Assembly: GCA_031253835.1 (NCBI GenBank)
Contig: JAIRVP010000039.1
Location: 140,270-204,269, forward strand
Length of the DNA stretch: 64,000 bases
Reading direction: 5' to 3'
DNA from: Burkholderia sp.
GTDB taxonomy: Bacteria; Pseudomonadota; Gammaproteobacteria; Burkholderiales; Burkholderiaceae
Position 1 is the first letter of the stretch, and the number at the start of each line of letters is the position of its first letter. The notes under the pieces are model-generated. The model was not told the DNA's origin. It ran no database searches and saw nothing but the letters and a program-made list of their open reading frames with translations. A program made the position numbers and the translations under genes. Below are positions 1 through 9,850 of the stretch, piece by piece.

Positions 1-851
1 CGCGTCGGCGCATTGCACGACTGGCCGCTGTTGCTGAAGCAGCTGCGCGCGCCGCGCGTGACGGCATCCTCGATGTCGGCGTCGGGCAGGATCAGGTTCG
101 GGCTCTTGCTGCCGAGCTCCTGGTGCACGCGCTTCACGGTATCGGCGGCCGCCTTCGCGACCTCGACACCGGCGCGCGTCGAGCCCGTGAACGACACCAT
201 GTCGACATCCGGGTGCCGCGACAGCGCGTCGCCCACTTCATGCCCGTAGCCGTGCACGAGGTTGAACACGCCGGGCGGCACGCCGGCCTCGTGCAGGATC
301 TCCGCGAACAGGATCGCACTGAACGGCGCGATCTCGCTCGGCTTGAGCACCATCGTGCAGCCGGCGGCGAGCGCCGGCGCGACCTTGCACACGATCTGGT
401 TGATCGGCCAGTTCCATGGCGTGATCAGCGCGCACACGCCGATCGGCTCGTGCGACACCAGCAGCCCGTCGGTCTGCGTGCTGAAGCGGAACGACTGCAG
501 CGCACGGATCGTCTGTTCGAGGTGCGCTGTGCCGACCGCCGCCTGCGCCGCGCGCGCAAACGCGATCGGCGCGCCCATTTCCTGGCTGATCGTCTGCGCG
601 ACCTCTTCGTAGCGGCGCTGGTAGATCTCGAGCACGCGCTTCAACAGCGCGACGCGCTCGTCCACGGACCCGCGCGAGTAGGTGTCGAAGGCCCGCTTCG
701 CCGCGCCGACCGCGCGATCGACGTCGGCCGCGACGCCGATCCTGAGCTGCGCATACGGCCGCGCAGTGGCCGGATCGATCACGTCGATCGATCGTGCATC
801 GGCCGGATCGAGCCACCGGCCGTCGAGATAGGACTGTTGTGACGTTCGCAT
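1..851 (-). CDS. Aldehyde dehydrogenase family protein, N-terminal 283 residues (runs off the left edge)
   Basis: NAD(P)-dependent oxidation of an aldehyde to the acid is expected. The visible part shows the family order: PWNWPINQ (the Asn that stabilises the thiohemiacetal), GCTMVLKPSE, the Rossmann turn SFTGSTRAG, the general base in ELGSKSPN, and the catalytic Cys at residue 279 in GQSCNAPT at the window edge. The C-terminal third lies outside. The ATG at 851 is followed upstream by an aminotransferase on the same strand. The product of a polyamine aminotransferase is an aminoaldehyde, so this enzyme probably oxidises that product. The substrate is inferred from neighbours only. Confidence 0.9.
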   Translation of the reverse strand, partial: MRTSQQSYLDGRWLDPADARSIDVIDPATARPYAQLRIGVAADVDRAVGAAKRAFDTYSRGSVDERVALLKRVLEIYQRRYEEVAQTISQEMGAPIAFARAAQAAVGTAHLEQTIRALQSFRFSTQTDGLLVSHEPIGVCALITPWNWPINQIVCKVAPALAAGCTMVLKPSEIAPFSAILFAEILHEAGVPPGVFNLVHGYGHEVGDALSRHPDVDMVSFTGSTRAGVEVAKAAADTVKRVHQELGSKSPNLILPDADIEDAVTRGARSCFSNSGQSCNAPT

Positions 852-881
852 CGAATGCTCCTGAAATGAACGACGCCGCGC

Positions 882-2279
882 TCAGCGCGTCGCCCGCGCG
901 TAGGTGTCGACGAGGATGTCGCGGATCTGCGCGACGAACCACACGATCTCGTCGCGCGACATCACGAGCGGCGGCGAGAACTGCACGATCGGCGTGCCTT
1001 CGTGATCGACGCCCGCACGGCACAGCAGCCCCGCGTCGAAGATCGCGGGCGCGAGCATCGTCGACACGAACGCCTGCGCGCTGATGCCGGCCGCCCAGCG
1101 GCGTGCGGCCTTGTCGGTCACGAGTTCGAGCGAGTAGTGGTAACCGTCGCCGCGCACGTCGCCGACGCACGGCAGTTCGAGCAGCCCGTCGAGCGTCTGG
1201 CGGAATACGCCTTCGTTGTCGCGGACGTTCGCGAGCACGCCCTCGCGCGCCATGATCTCGAGGTTCGCGAGCGCGGCCGTGCAGGCGACCGGATGGCCGC
1301 CATACGTCGCGCCGTGCAGGAACATCTGCTGCGGCCCGTCGAGCACCGTGTCGACGACCGCGTCGCTCGCGATCACGCCGCCGAGCGGGACATAACCCGA
1401 CGCGATGCCCTTCGCGAACGTGATGATGTCCGGCTTCAGCCCGTAGCGCGCCGATCCGAAATATTCGCCGAGCCGGCCGAACCCGCAGATCACCTCGTCC
1501 GCGACGAGCAGCACGCCGTGCCGGTCGCAGATGTCGCGCAGCCCGGCCGCGTAGCCGGCCGGCGGCGTCAGGCTGCCGCCCGCGTTCTGCAGCGGCTCGA
1601 CGACGATCGCGGCGACCGTATCCGGCCCTTCCTGCACGATCAGCGATTCGATCTCGTCCAGCAGATGGCGCGTGAACTGCGCTTCCGTCTCGCCCACCGG
1701 GCGGCCGTAGCGCTTCGTGTTGCCCACGTGCCGCACGCCGGACATCAGCGGCTCGAAATGCTTGCGGAAGTTCGTCATCCCGTTCAGTGCGAGCGCGCCG
1801 AACGACGTGCCGTGATACGCGACGCGCCGCGCGATGAACTTGCGCCGCTGCGGCTCGCCGCGCGACTGGTGATACTGGCGCACCAGCTTGATCGCCGATT
1901 CGTTCGACTCCGAGCCGCTCGACGTGAAGAACACGCGGTTCAGGCCCTCGGGCGCGAGCCCCGCGAGCGTGTGCGCGAGCCGGATCGCCGGTTCGTGGCC
2001 ATAGCCCCAGTTGGTCGCGAACGGCAGCCGCACCATCTGCTCGCGGATCGCATCGCCGATCTCCGCGCCGTGGCTGTAGCCGACCTGCACGCAGTACAGC
2101 CCGGCCAGCCCGTCGAAATAGCGCTTGCCGTTGCGATCGACGAGCCAGCAGCCTTCGCCGCGGTCGAACACGGTCAGCGCGTTCTCGCGGTACGCATCGG
2201 CATGCGTGAAGTGCATCAGCAGGTGGCGCTTGCCGAGCGCCTGCAGGTCCGCATCGAGATTGACGTCAACAGCGTTCAT
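882..2279 (-). CDS. Class III PLP-dependent aminotransferase (putrescine/omega-amino acid type)
   Basis: A 465-residue PLP enzyme of the ornithine/GABA/omega-amino-acid aminotransferase family, cytosolic. Visible marks are the phosphate-binding SSGSESNESA near residue 120, the DEVICGFGR segment with Asp261 that contacts the pyridine nitrogen, and the Schiff-base Lys290 in TFAKGIASGYVPLGG. It resembles SpuC/putrescine-pyruvate aminotransferases in length and motifs, but beta-alanine-pyruvate transaminases look alike. It sits between an aldehyde dehydrogenase and an APC permease on the same strand, which suggests import of an amine, transamination, then oxidation. The start follows a GAAGGAGGA ribosome-binding site. 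Substrate is inferred. Confidence 0.9.
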   Translation of the reverse strand: MNAVDVNLDADLQALGKRHLLMHFTHADAYRENALTVFDRGEGCWLVDRNGKRYFDGLAGLYCVQVGYSHGAEIGDAIREQMVRLPFATNWGYGHEPAIRLAHTLAGLAPEGLNRVFFTSSGSESNESAIKLVRQYHQSRGEPQRRKFIARRVAYHGTSFGALALNGMTNFRKHFEPLMSGVRHVGNTKRYGRPVGETEAQFTRHLLDEIESLIVQEGPDTVAAIVVEPLQNAGGSLTPPAGYAAGLRDICDRHGVLLVADEVICGFGRLGEYFGSARYGLKPDIITFAKGIASGYVPLGGVIASDAVVDTVLDGPQQMFLHGATYGGHPVACTAALANLEIMAREGVLANVRDNEGVFRQTLDGLLELPCVGDVRGDGYHYSLELVTDKAARRWAAGISAQAFVSTMLAPAIFDAGLLCRAGVDHEGTPIVQFSPPLVMSRDEIVWFVAQIRDILVDTYARATR

Positions 2280-2329
2280 GGGTCGTTCCTCCTTCAGGGT
2301 TTCAGAACCGGCACCGCGCGGCCGGTCAT

Positions 2330-3721
2330 TCAATTCATCGACAGTGTCGGCGCCGGGCGCGTGAAGCCGCGCGTCAGCCACACGAGCTGGCAAAGCCCGA
2401 GCACGAGCCAGCCGATGCCGACGTAGAACGTCTGGCGCGACAGCCCCGACCAGAGCCACACGTTCATCGCGAAACCGATCGCCGGCATCGCGCCGAACGT
2501 GATCCAGCCCGCCGCATGACGGTGCTCGGGCCGGGTCAGGTAGCTGCGCATCACGCACAGGTTCACGATCGCGAACGCGACGAGCGCACCGAAACTGATC
2601 ATCGTCGACGCGAGATCGAGCGTGATGAACAGTGCGGACAGCGACACGACGCCGACCGCGAGCGTCGCGCGCACCGGCGTGCGCAGCCGCGCATGCAGGT
2701 GGCCGAACACGCATTCGGGCAACACGCGGTCGCGGCCCATCGCGAACAGCACGCGCGTCACGCTCGCCTGCCCGGCCATCGCACTCGCGAAGCAGCCGGC
2801 CACATATACGGCAACGAAGAACGCCGACAGCGTGCCGCCGCCAATGCGTTGCATCAGTTCGAGGCTGGCCGAATCGAGATCCTTGAACGCGTGCCAGTCG
2901 GGAAACACCACTTGCCCGACATACGCGATCAGCATGAACAGCAGGCCGCTCGCCAGCGTGCAGAGCAGGATCGCGCGCGGCACCGTGCGCCGCGGATCGC
3001 GCGTCTCCTCCGACAGCGTGGTGACCGCATCGAAGCCGAGGAACGACAGGCACAGGATCGCGGAGCCCGCGAAGATCGCGCGCGCATCGCCCGACGACGG
3101 CAACGCGACGGCCGTCGACAGCCCCTCGCCCGCCGCGACGTGCGCCGATGCGATGACGAAGATCGCGATGAACACGAGCTGGCTCGCGATCAGGATCAGG
3201 TTCACGCGATTGACGAGCCGGATGCCGACGATGTTCAGCCCGGTGATCAGTACGATGCAGCCGACGATCCACACGCTGGCCGGCACCATCGGGAACAGCT
3301 GCTTCATGTAGATGCCGATCGCGAGGTAGCTGATCATCGGGATGAACAGGTAGTCCATCAGCAATGCCCAGCCGACCATGAAGCCGGCCGACGTGCCGAA
3401 GTTGCGGCTCGCGAACGTGTAGGCGGAACCGGCGCTCGGCATCAGCCGAGCCATGTGGCCGTAGCTGCGCGCGGTGAACAGCATCGCGACCAGCGTGACC
3501 GCATACGCGGCCGTCAGGTGCCCGTTCGTCTCGCTCGTGACGAGGCCGTAGGTCGTGAACACCGTCATCGGCAGCATGTACGCGAGGCCGAAGATCACCA
3601 GCGTCGAGAGGCCGAGCAGGTGCGGCTGGCGGCGTTCGTCCGGGTCGCTTCGATGCGCGGCCGCGCCGAAGTCATGCGTCGCGGCGACTGATGCGGTTCG
3701 ACCGGGCCTGTCGTTGTCCAT
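2330..3721 (-). CDS. APC-superfamily amino acid/amine permease (PuuP-like)
   Basis: A 463-residue inner-membrane permease with about twelve hydrophobic segments. The first membrane helix holds the APC-type unwound motif (FGLAYMLPMTVFTTYG), the second region has PSAGSAYTFASRNFG, and SFLGFDAVTTLSEET lies in the middle, all typical of the amino acid/polyamine/organocation family. It resembles putrescine importers such as PuuP. It is upstream of the aminotransferase and aldehyde dehydrogenase on the same strand with only 50 bases between stop and next start, so the three likely form one operon for uptake and catabolism of an amine. The exact substrate is not visible. Confidence 0.9.
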   Translation of the reverse strand: MDNDRPGRTASVAATHDFGAAAHRSDPDERRQPHLLGLSTLVIFGLAYMLPMTVFTTYGLVTSETNGHLTAAYAVTLVAMLFTARSYGHMARLMPSAGSAYTFASRNFGTSAGFMVGWALLMDYLFIPMISYLAIGIYMKQLFPMVPASVWIVGCIVLITGLNIVGIRLVNRVNLILIASQLVFIAIFVIASAHVAAGEGLSTAVALPSSGDARAIFAGSAILCLSFLGFDAVTTLSEETRDPRRTVPRAILLCTLASGLLFMLIAYVGQVVFPDWHAFKDLDSASLELMQRIGGGTLSAFFVAVYVAGCFASAMAGQASVTRVLFAMGRDRVLPECVFGHLHARLRTPVRATLAVGVVSLSALFITLDLASTMISFGALVAFAIVNLCVMRSYLTRPEHRHAAGWITFGAMPAIGFAMNVWLWSGLSRQTFYVGIGWLVLGLCQLVWLTRGFTRPAPTLSMN

Positions 3722-3972
3722 GCTGTCCTCACGTGGGTGGCGTTCATGACTTCAACACGCGTGCGCCCGGCGCTGCCGGCGGGGCACGACTGGAAGAAAG
3801 TGTGGTGCGCCAAAAAATCGAGGACGAATGAGAAATGCGGACGTAATCGAGGGATATTTCCGGACACGATGTCGCGTACCGCACCGTCCGGCCCGGCATG
3901 CTGCTGTGCCGCACTGGCGTTTTGCGGACATTCCGGCTATGGTCTACGCGCCCCCGTCACCGTATCGGCACC

Positions 3973-5067
3973 ATGGACAGCCGCTCCCAACGAAACCAGA
4001 GCCGGGCCGAGCGCAGCCTGCGCACGTCGCTCGGCCTCGCGCGCCCGGCCGGGCGCCAGGAAGATATTCCGGCCACCGTCCACGCGATCGCGGTCGCGCT
4101 GGACGAATGCCGCGTGCGGCACATCGACGGCGGCGCGCTGCTCGAAGGCACGGGGCTCGGCGCGGACGAAGTCGCGTCGCCGAACCTGCACGTGAATCGC
4201 GGCCAGGAACAGCGTTGCTTCCACAACCTGCTGCGCTGCAGCGGCGTAGCGTCGATCGGGCTGTCGATCGGTGCGCGGCTGCACGTGTCGACGCTCGGCC
4301 TTGCCGGCTACGCGATGCTGATCAGCGGCTCGGTGATGCAGGCGTTTCGCTGCATGGGGCAGTTTCCGCTGTTCATGGGGCTGTATTTCGACGTGCGGAT
4401 CGATACGCACGCGGACGGCATGAGCGTGACCATCAGCCGCTACAACGGCGAACCCGATCTCGAGGTATTCCAGGTCGACATGTGCCTGTCGAGCCTGCGG
4501 CTGATCGTGTCCGACCTCGTCGGCAAGCCGGTGTGGCCCGAACAGGTGCAGCTCGCGCGCCGCACGCCGCGCAATGCAGCCGACTACACACGCCACTTCA
4601 GTTGCCCCGTCGCGTTCAATGCGGCCGACAACCGTCTCGTGTTCACGTCCGTGAACGGCACGGAAACGCCGCGTCTCGCGAACGAAGTCAGCTTCAATGC
4701 GCTGCACGGCCAGTGCGAAGTGCTCGAGCGGCAGTGGGCCGCATCGGTCGGCACGCGCTTCGCCGATCGCGCGAAGGAGCTGATGGCGCGCGACCTCGCG
4801 CGCTTCAAGTCGATGACGTCGCTCGCGAACGCGCTGCACCTGACGGAGCGCACGTTGCGCAGGCGGCTCGACAAGGACGGCATCACGTTCCAGTCGCTGC
4901 TCGACGCAGTGCGTCACGACGAAGCGGTGCGGATGCTCGACGACCACACGCTGACGGTCGCGGCGATCGCCGAGCGGCTCGGCTACAGCGAGCCGCGCAG
5001 CTTCCGTCACGCATATCGGCGCTGGACGGGAAAGACGCCGCGCGCCGACGCGGACGTCGACATATAA
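3973..5067 (+). CDS. AraC-family transcriptional regulator (OruR/ArgR-like arrangement)
   Basis: A 364-residue regulator. Residues about 30-240 match the arabinose-binding-like N-terminal domain (PF12625 type), and the last 100 residues carry two helix-turn-helix units: MTSLANALHLTERTLRRRL and TVAAIAERLGYSEPRSFRHAYRRWTGKTP. It is divergent from the permease-aminotransferase-dehydrogenase group (252 bases between starts) and probably activates it in response to the amine or a breakdown product. An upstream in-frame ATG at 3898 would add 25 arginine-rich residues of no family resemblance, so the ATG at 3973 is preferred. Confidence 0.85.
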   Translation: MDSRSQRNQSRAERSLRTSLGLARPAGRQEDIPATVHAIAVALDECRVRHIDGGALLEGTGLGADEVASPNLHVNRGQEQRCFHNLLRCSGVASIGLSIGARLHVSTLGLAGYAMLISGSVMQAFRCMGQFPLFMGLYFDVRIDTHADGMSVTISRYNGEPDLEVFQVDMCLSSLRLIVSDLVGKPVWPEQVQLARRTPRNAADYTRHFSCPVAFNAADNRLVFTSVNGTETPRLANEVSFNALHGQCEVLERQWAASVGTRFADRAKELMARDLARFKSMTSLANALHLTERTLRRRLDKDGITFQSLLDAVRHDEAVRMLDDHTLTVAAIAERLGYSEPRSFRHAYRRWTGKTPRADADVDI

Positions 5068-5590
5068 CGCCACATTCTCCTACTGGTTCGGAATTCGAAT
5101 CATTTCCACGAAGACCATCGACATCATCGAACTCGACGGCGCCGCACGATCACGTGCCGCGCCCACGGTAGACGCGCTCATTCGATTCCTCTATACTCGC
5201 CTCAACTTCATCACAAAACGCATGATCTCGTGCGCAACGTGATGTCATTTCGCACTTTGTTGCGCATGCATCCGTTTCGCCACGTCAAAGGGGCCACCGG
5301 CCCCAGCGGTCGGCTTCAAGCTGCCCGCATCCATGCCGTCTTCGCAGGACGGTGCCCTGCTCGAACGCGCCTCTCCGTTACGGCGCCGCCGGGCTGAACC
5401 TGACAATCAGACGAACGCAGCATCGCGTTCACCCGACCGCCAGCCGCACATCGGTGCAGCCGGCAGCACTGTTTCCGTCAGTTCAATCGCGGCCATGCCG
5501 GGATCACGAACTTCCATCGCGACGCCATCCGGCGTCATCGCGGCGCGTGCCTGCGCGCGTGCCGCACCGGGATTGAGGAGGCGTATCTTC
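5068..5590. other. 523-base gene-free stretch before the ABC operon
   Basis: No convincing coding frame is seen. It is AT-richer than its surroundings around 5180-5270. It contains TATACT at 5192-5197, a possible -10 element without a good -35, and an inverted repeat TGCGCAAC (5231-5238) / GTTGCGCA (5259-5266). It probably holds the promoter and control region of the OsmU-like operon that starts at 5591. A long in-frame N-terminal extension of that permease back to 5333 was judged untranslated. Confidence 0.5.
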
Positions 5591-6307
5591 ATGACTCGAC
5601 GCACTGTCCAGCTGGTGGGCAGCCTGGTAGCAATCATCGCAGTCGGATGGGCATTGGCGCGCGGCATCGGCGCCGATACGTTCCGCCAGCGCGCGGACGA
5701 TCTCGGGTACTACGCGGGCCAGCACATGCTGCTGGTCGTCTACTCGATGACGCTCGCGATCGTCGTGGGCGTACCGGCCGGCGTCCTGCTGAGCCGGCCG
5801 CGATTCCAGCACCAGGCCGAGCGCTTCATGCAGGTCTTCAACATCGGCAACACGATCCCGTCGCTCGCGGTGCTGGCCATCGCGCTCGGCATCTTCGGCA
5901 TCGGCGACGTGCCCGCGATCGTCGCGCTGTTCCTCGCGTCGCTGCTGCCGATCACGCGCAATGCCTATGAAGGGATGAAGAACGTGCCGGCCGCGCTGCG
6001 CGAAGCGGCGAAGGGCATCGGCATGACCGGATGGCAATCGCTGGTCCGCGTCGAATTGCCCGATGCGCTGCCGATCATCGTCGGCGGCGTGCGCACCGCG
6101 CTCGCGATCAACGTGGGAACGGCGCCGCTCGCGTACCTGATCGGCGCGGACAGCCTCGGCTCGCTGATCTTCCCCGGCATCTACCTCGACAACCAGCCGC
6201 TGCTGCTGCTCGGCGCATCGCTCACCGCGATCCTCGCGCTCGTGCTGGACGGCATCGTCGCGGCAGGCAGCCGCCAGTGGCTCGCACGCCACGGAGGTGC
6301 GGCATGA
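5591..6307 (+). CDS. OsmU/OpuC-type ABC transporter permease 1
   Basis: A 238-residue inner-membrane permease of the glycine betaine/carnitine/choline class. About six hydrophobic segments are seen, with the BPD_transp_1 signature region ITRNAYEGMKNVPAALREAAKGIGMTG preceding the EAA-loop Gly. The start at 5591 follows GAGGAG at about 11 bases. It opens a four-gene operon permease, binding protein, permease, ATPase, like E. coli yehYXWZ (osmU), which imports glycine betaine under osmotic stress. The stop overlaps the next start in an ATGA. Substrate (betaine, choline or a similar quaternary amine) is inferred from family and order. Confidence 0.9.
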   Translation: MTRRTVQLVGSLVAIIAVGWALARGIGADTFRQRADDLGYYAGQHMLLVVYSMTLAIVVGVPAGVLLSRPRFQHQAERFMQVFNIGNTIPSLAVLAIALGIFGIGDVPAIVALFLASLLPITRNAYEGMKNVPAALREAAKGIGMTGWQSLVRVELPDALPIIVGGVRTALAINVGTAPLAYLIGADSLGSLIFPGIYLDNQPLLLLGASLTAILALVLDGIVAAGSRQWLARHGGAA

Positions 6308-7209
6308 TGCGCCCCTTTCGATCGCTTGCACGCCTGTGCGCCGCCGTGGCGTTGTGCGCCGCGGCCGGCACGCCGGCATTCGCCGCGAAGCTCGTGCTCG
6401 GCGCGAAGAACTTCACCGAGCAGTACGTGCTGGCGGAAATCACGTCGCAATACCTGCGCTCGCGCGGCTACGACGTGGAAGTCCGCGCGGGGCTCGGCAG
6501 CACGCTCACGCGCAGCGCGCTGGAGAACGGCCAGTTCGACCTGATGTGGGATTACACGGGCACCGCCGCGCTCGTCTACAACAAGATCCAGGACAAGCTC
6601 TCGCCCGAGGAAATGTACCGGCGCGTCAAGGCGCTCGACGTGCCGCGCGGGCTCGTGTGGCTCGACGCGTCGCCGCTCAACGACACCTACGCGATCGGCC
6701 TGCCGAGCCAGCTCGCGCAGGCCACCGGCATCCGGACGGTGTCGCAGCTCGCCGAGCACCTGAAGGCCGATCCGGCCGCGAAGCACTACGTGTTCGGCAT
6801 GGATGCGGAGTTCGCGAACCGCCCCGACGGGCTGAAGCCGCTGCTCGCCGCGTACGGCATGCAGTTCAGCCGCGCGCAGCTGAAGCAGATGGATCCGGGG
6901 CTCGTCTACACGGCGCTGCACAACAACCAGCTGAAGATCGGGCTCGTGTACACGACCGACGGCCGCGTGAAGGGCTTCGGCATCGTGCCGCTCGAGGACG
7001 ACAGGCATTTCTTCCCGCCGTACAACGCGACGCCCGTGGTGCGCAAGGACACGCTCGACCGCAATCCGAAACTCGCGACGCAGCTCAACGCGCTGTCCGC
7101 CGCGCTCGACAACGAAGGGATGCAGGCGATGGCCAAGGCCGTCGACCTCGACGGCAAATCGCCGCGCGACGTCGCCGACGCGTTCCTGCGCACCCACCCG
7201 CTACCTTGA
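6304..7209 (+). CDS. Periplasmic substrate-binding protein of the OsmF/OpuCC type
   Basis: A 301-residue exported binding protein. Residues 1-27 form a Sec signal peptide ending APAFAA-like (GTPAFAA). The mature protein starts KLVLGAKNFTEQYVLAEI, the hallmark of quaternary-ammonium binding proteins (OpuAC domain PF04069), and has WDYTGTAALVY, which corresponds to the ligand-cage region. The start overlaps the upstream permease stop (ATGA), indicating translational coupling. It should deliver glycine betaine or choline-like ligands to the two permeases on either side. Confidence 0.9.
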   Translation: MMRPFRSLARLCAAVALCAAAGTPAFAAKLVLGAKNFTEQYVLAEITSQYLRSRGYDVEVRAGLGSTLTRSALENGQFDLMWDYTGTAALVYNKIQDKLSPEEMYRRVKALDVPRGLVWLDASPLNDTYAIGLPSQLAQATGIRTVSQLAEHLKADPAAKHYVFGMDAEFANRPDGLKPLLAAYGMQFSRAQLKQMDPGLVYTALHNNQLKIGLVYTTDGRVKGFGIVPLEDDRHFFPPYNATPVVRKDTLDRNPKLATQLNALSAALDNEGMQAMAKAVDLDGKSPRDVADAFLRTHPLP

Positions 7210-7219
7210 AGGAGACCCG

Positions 7220-7869
7220 ATGAGCGTATTCGACTATCTCGCTTCGAGCTGGCCCGAGCTGCTGCAGCTCACGCTGCAGCACGTATGGCTCGTCGCGATC
7301 GCCGTGGGCTGCGCGATCGTCGCGGGCGTACCGCTCGGCATCCTCATCAATCGCCACGACTGGCTCGCCGGGCCGCTGCTCGGCATTGCCACGATCGTGC
7401 TCACGCTGCCGTCCATCGCGCTGTTCGGCCTGATGATCCCGTTCTTCTCGCGCTTCGGCCAGGGCATCGGCGCCGCGCCCGCGATCACGGCCGTGTTCCT
7501 CTATTCGCTGCTGCCGATCATGCGCAACACGTACCTCGCATTGCACAACGTCGATGCGGGGATCAAGGAAGCCGGCACCGGCATCGGCATGACCGCGTGG
7601 CAGCGCCTGCGCCTCGTCGACCTGCCGCTCGCGGTGCCCGTGATTCTCGCGGGCGTGCGCACCGCGGTCGTGATGAACATCGGCGTGATGACGATCGCCG
7701 CCGTGGTCGGCGCAGGCGGGCTCGGCACGCTGATCCTGCGCGCCATCGGGCAGAGCAGCATGATGAAACTGCTGGTCGGCGCGGTGCTCGTGAGCCTGCT
7801 CGCGATCGTCGCCGACCGGCTGCTGCAGATGCTGCAGCGGGCATTGACACCGAAGGGAGTGCAGAAGAC

Positions 7870-7873
<4 letters not shown>
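7220..7873 (+). CDS. OsmU/OpuC-type ABC transporter permease 2
   Basis: A 217-residue membrane permease paralogous to the one at 5591. It has the same EAA-type loop (MRNTYLALHNVDAGIKEAGTGIGMTAWQ) followed by ILAGVRTAVVMNIGVMTIAAVVGAGGLG, the region that docks on the ATPase. A GAAGGAGA ribosome-binding site lies just upstream. Having two distinct permeases flanking the binding protein matches the heteromeric OsmU/OpuB layout rather than the single-permease ProVWX layout. Its stop overlaps the ATPase start by ATGA. Confidence 0.9.
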
Positions 7874-9045
<1,172 letters not shown>

Positions 9046-9184
9046 TACATCGCCCCCGGGCGGGCCGGTGCGCCATTGCACCGGCCAACCGGATCGACAC
9101 CGCGCGCCATTGCGAAAACGTGCGATTCCGTTCGATCACCCAACGGCGCTCAAGCGGCCTGCAACGCGGATTGCACTTCCGTCA

Positions 9185-9574
9185 TCAGGATGTCTTGCAC
9201 ACGTAATTCATGACCAGCATCTGAATGGAGTCGCGCTCGACATAGCGGTAGTCGTCCGAATCTTCGCGCGAAACATGGATTTGCCCCGGCTGTATCCCGG
9301 TCATGCTCGTCTTGCCCATCGCCCACGACTTGTTGTCACAGCCGAACAACCAGTCGGAAACGATGCTTCTCACCGGAAACGGCGCCGAGTACCGGCGCGG
9401 CTCGGCATAGACGACCTTGACCGTCACCCACGAATTGCGCGGGCCGCGGTAGACGGAAGCGGGGTCGACATACAGCTCGACAGCCGGACCGGAGCCCAGC
9501 GTGACCCAGTTCTCGGCCCACGCGCCGTGGGCGGCGAGCGCCATCAATCCCCCCGCGATCCAGCTTCCTTTCAT
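9185..9574 (-). CDS. Small exported protein, surface-adhesin-E-like
   Basis: A 129-residue protein. A signal peptide ending AHGAWAE-like (AAHGAWA) is clear at the N-terminus. The mature part, with ENWVTLGSGPAVELYVDPAS, VTVKVVYAEPRRYS, a pair of cysteines and a C-terminal YVC, resembles the surface-adhesin protein E-like family (PF16747) that is common in beta-proteobacteria. It is convergent with the ABC operon and alone on its strand. The biological role in Burkholderia is not established. An internal disulfide between the two mature cysteines is likely but inferred. Confidence 0.7.
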   Translation of the reverse strand: MKGSWIAGGLMALAAHGAWAENWVTLGSGPAVELYVDPASVYRGPRNSWVTVKVVYAEPRRYSAPFPVRSIVSDWLFGCDNKSWAMGKTSMTGIQPGQIHVSREDSDDYRYVERDSIQMLVMNYVCKTS

Positions 9575-9850
9575 GGTCGTTCCTTGAATCCCGTCCGGTG
9601 AATTCCGGTGGCGTGATTCTACGTTCTGCGCCGACGCGACAGGCGCGCCTCGACCATTCCGACACCCGGAAGGAATCGCGAATCGAATGGAATCGACTCG
9701 CGTAGAATGCCCGCAACCATCCACCCGAGCGGGCCGCCCTTCCATTCCACTCGCATCGGCACAACACCAGCGAGAGCCGTGGCATCCGCCGACGTCGCCG
9801 CCCCGATCGGGCGCGCACGACCGCGACGATCGTCGACCGACGAAGCATTC

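Noticed and set aside
882..3272. A single 796-codon frame joining aminotransferase and upstream sequence
   Set aside because: The upstream half overlaps the permease out of frame; the aminotransferase begins at 2279 with a good ribosome-binding site.
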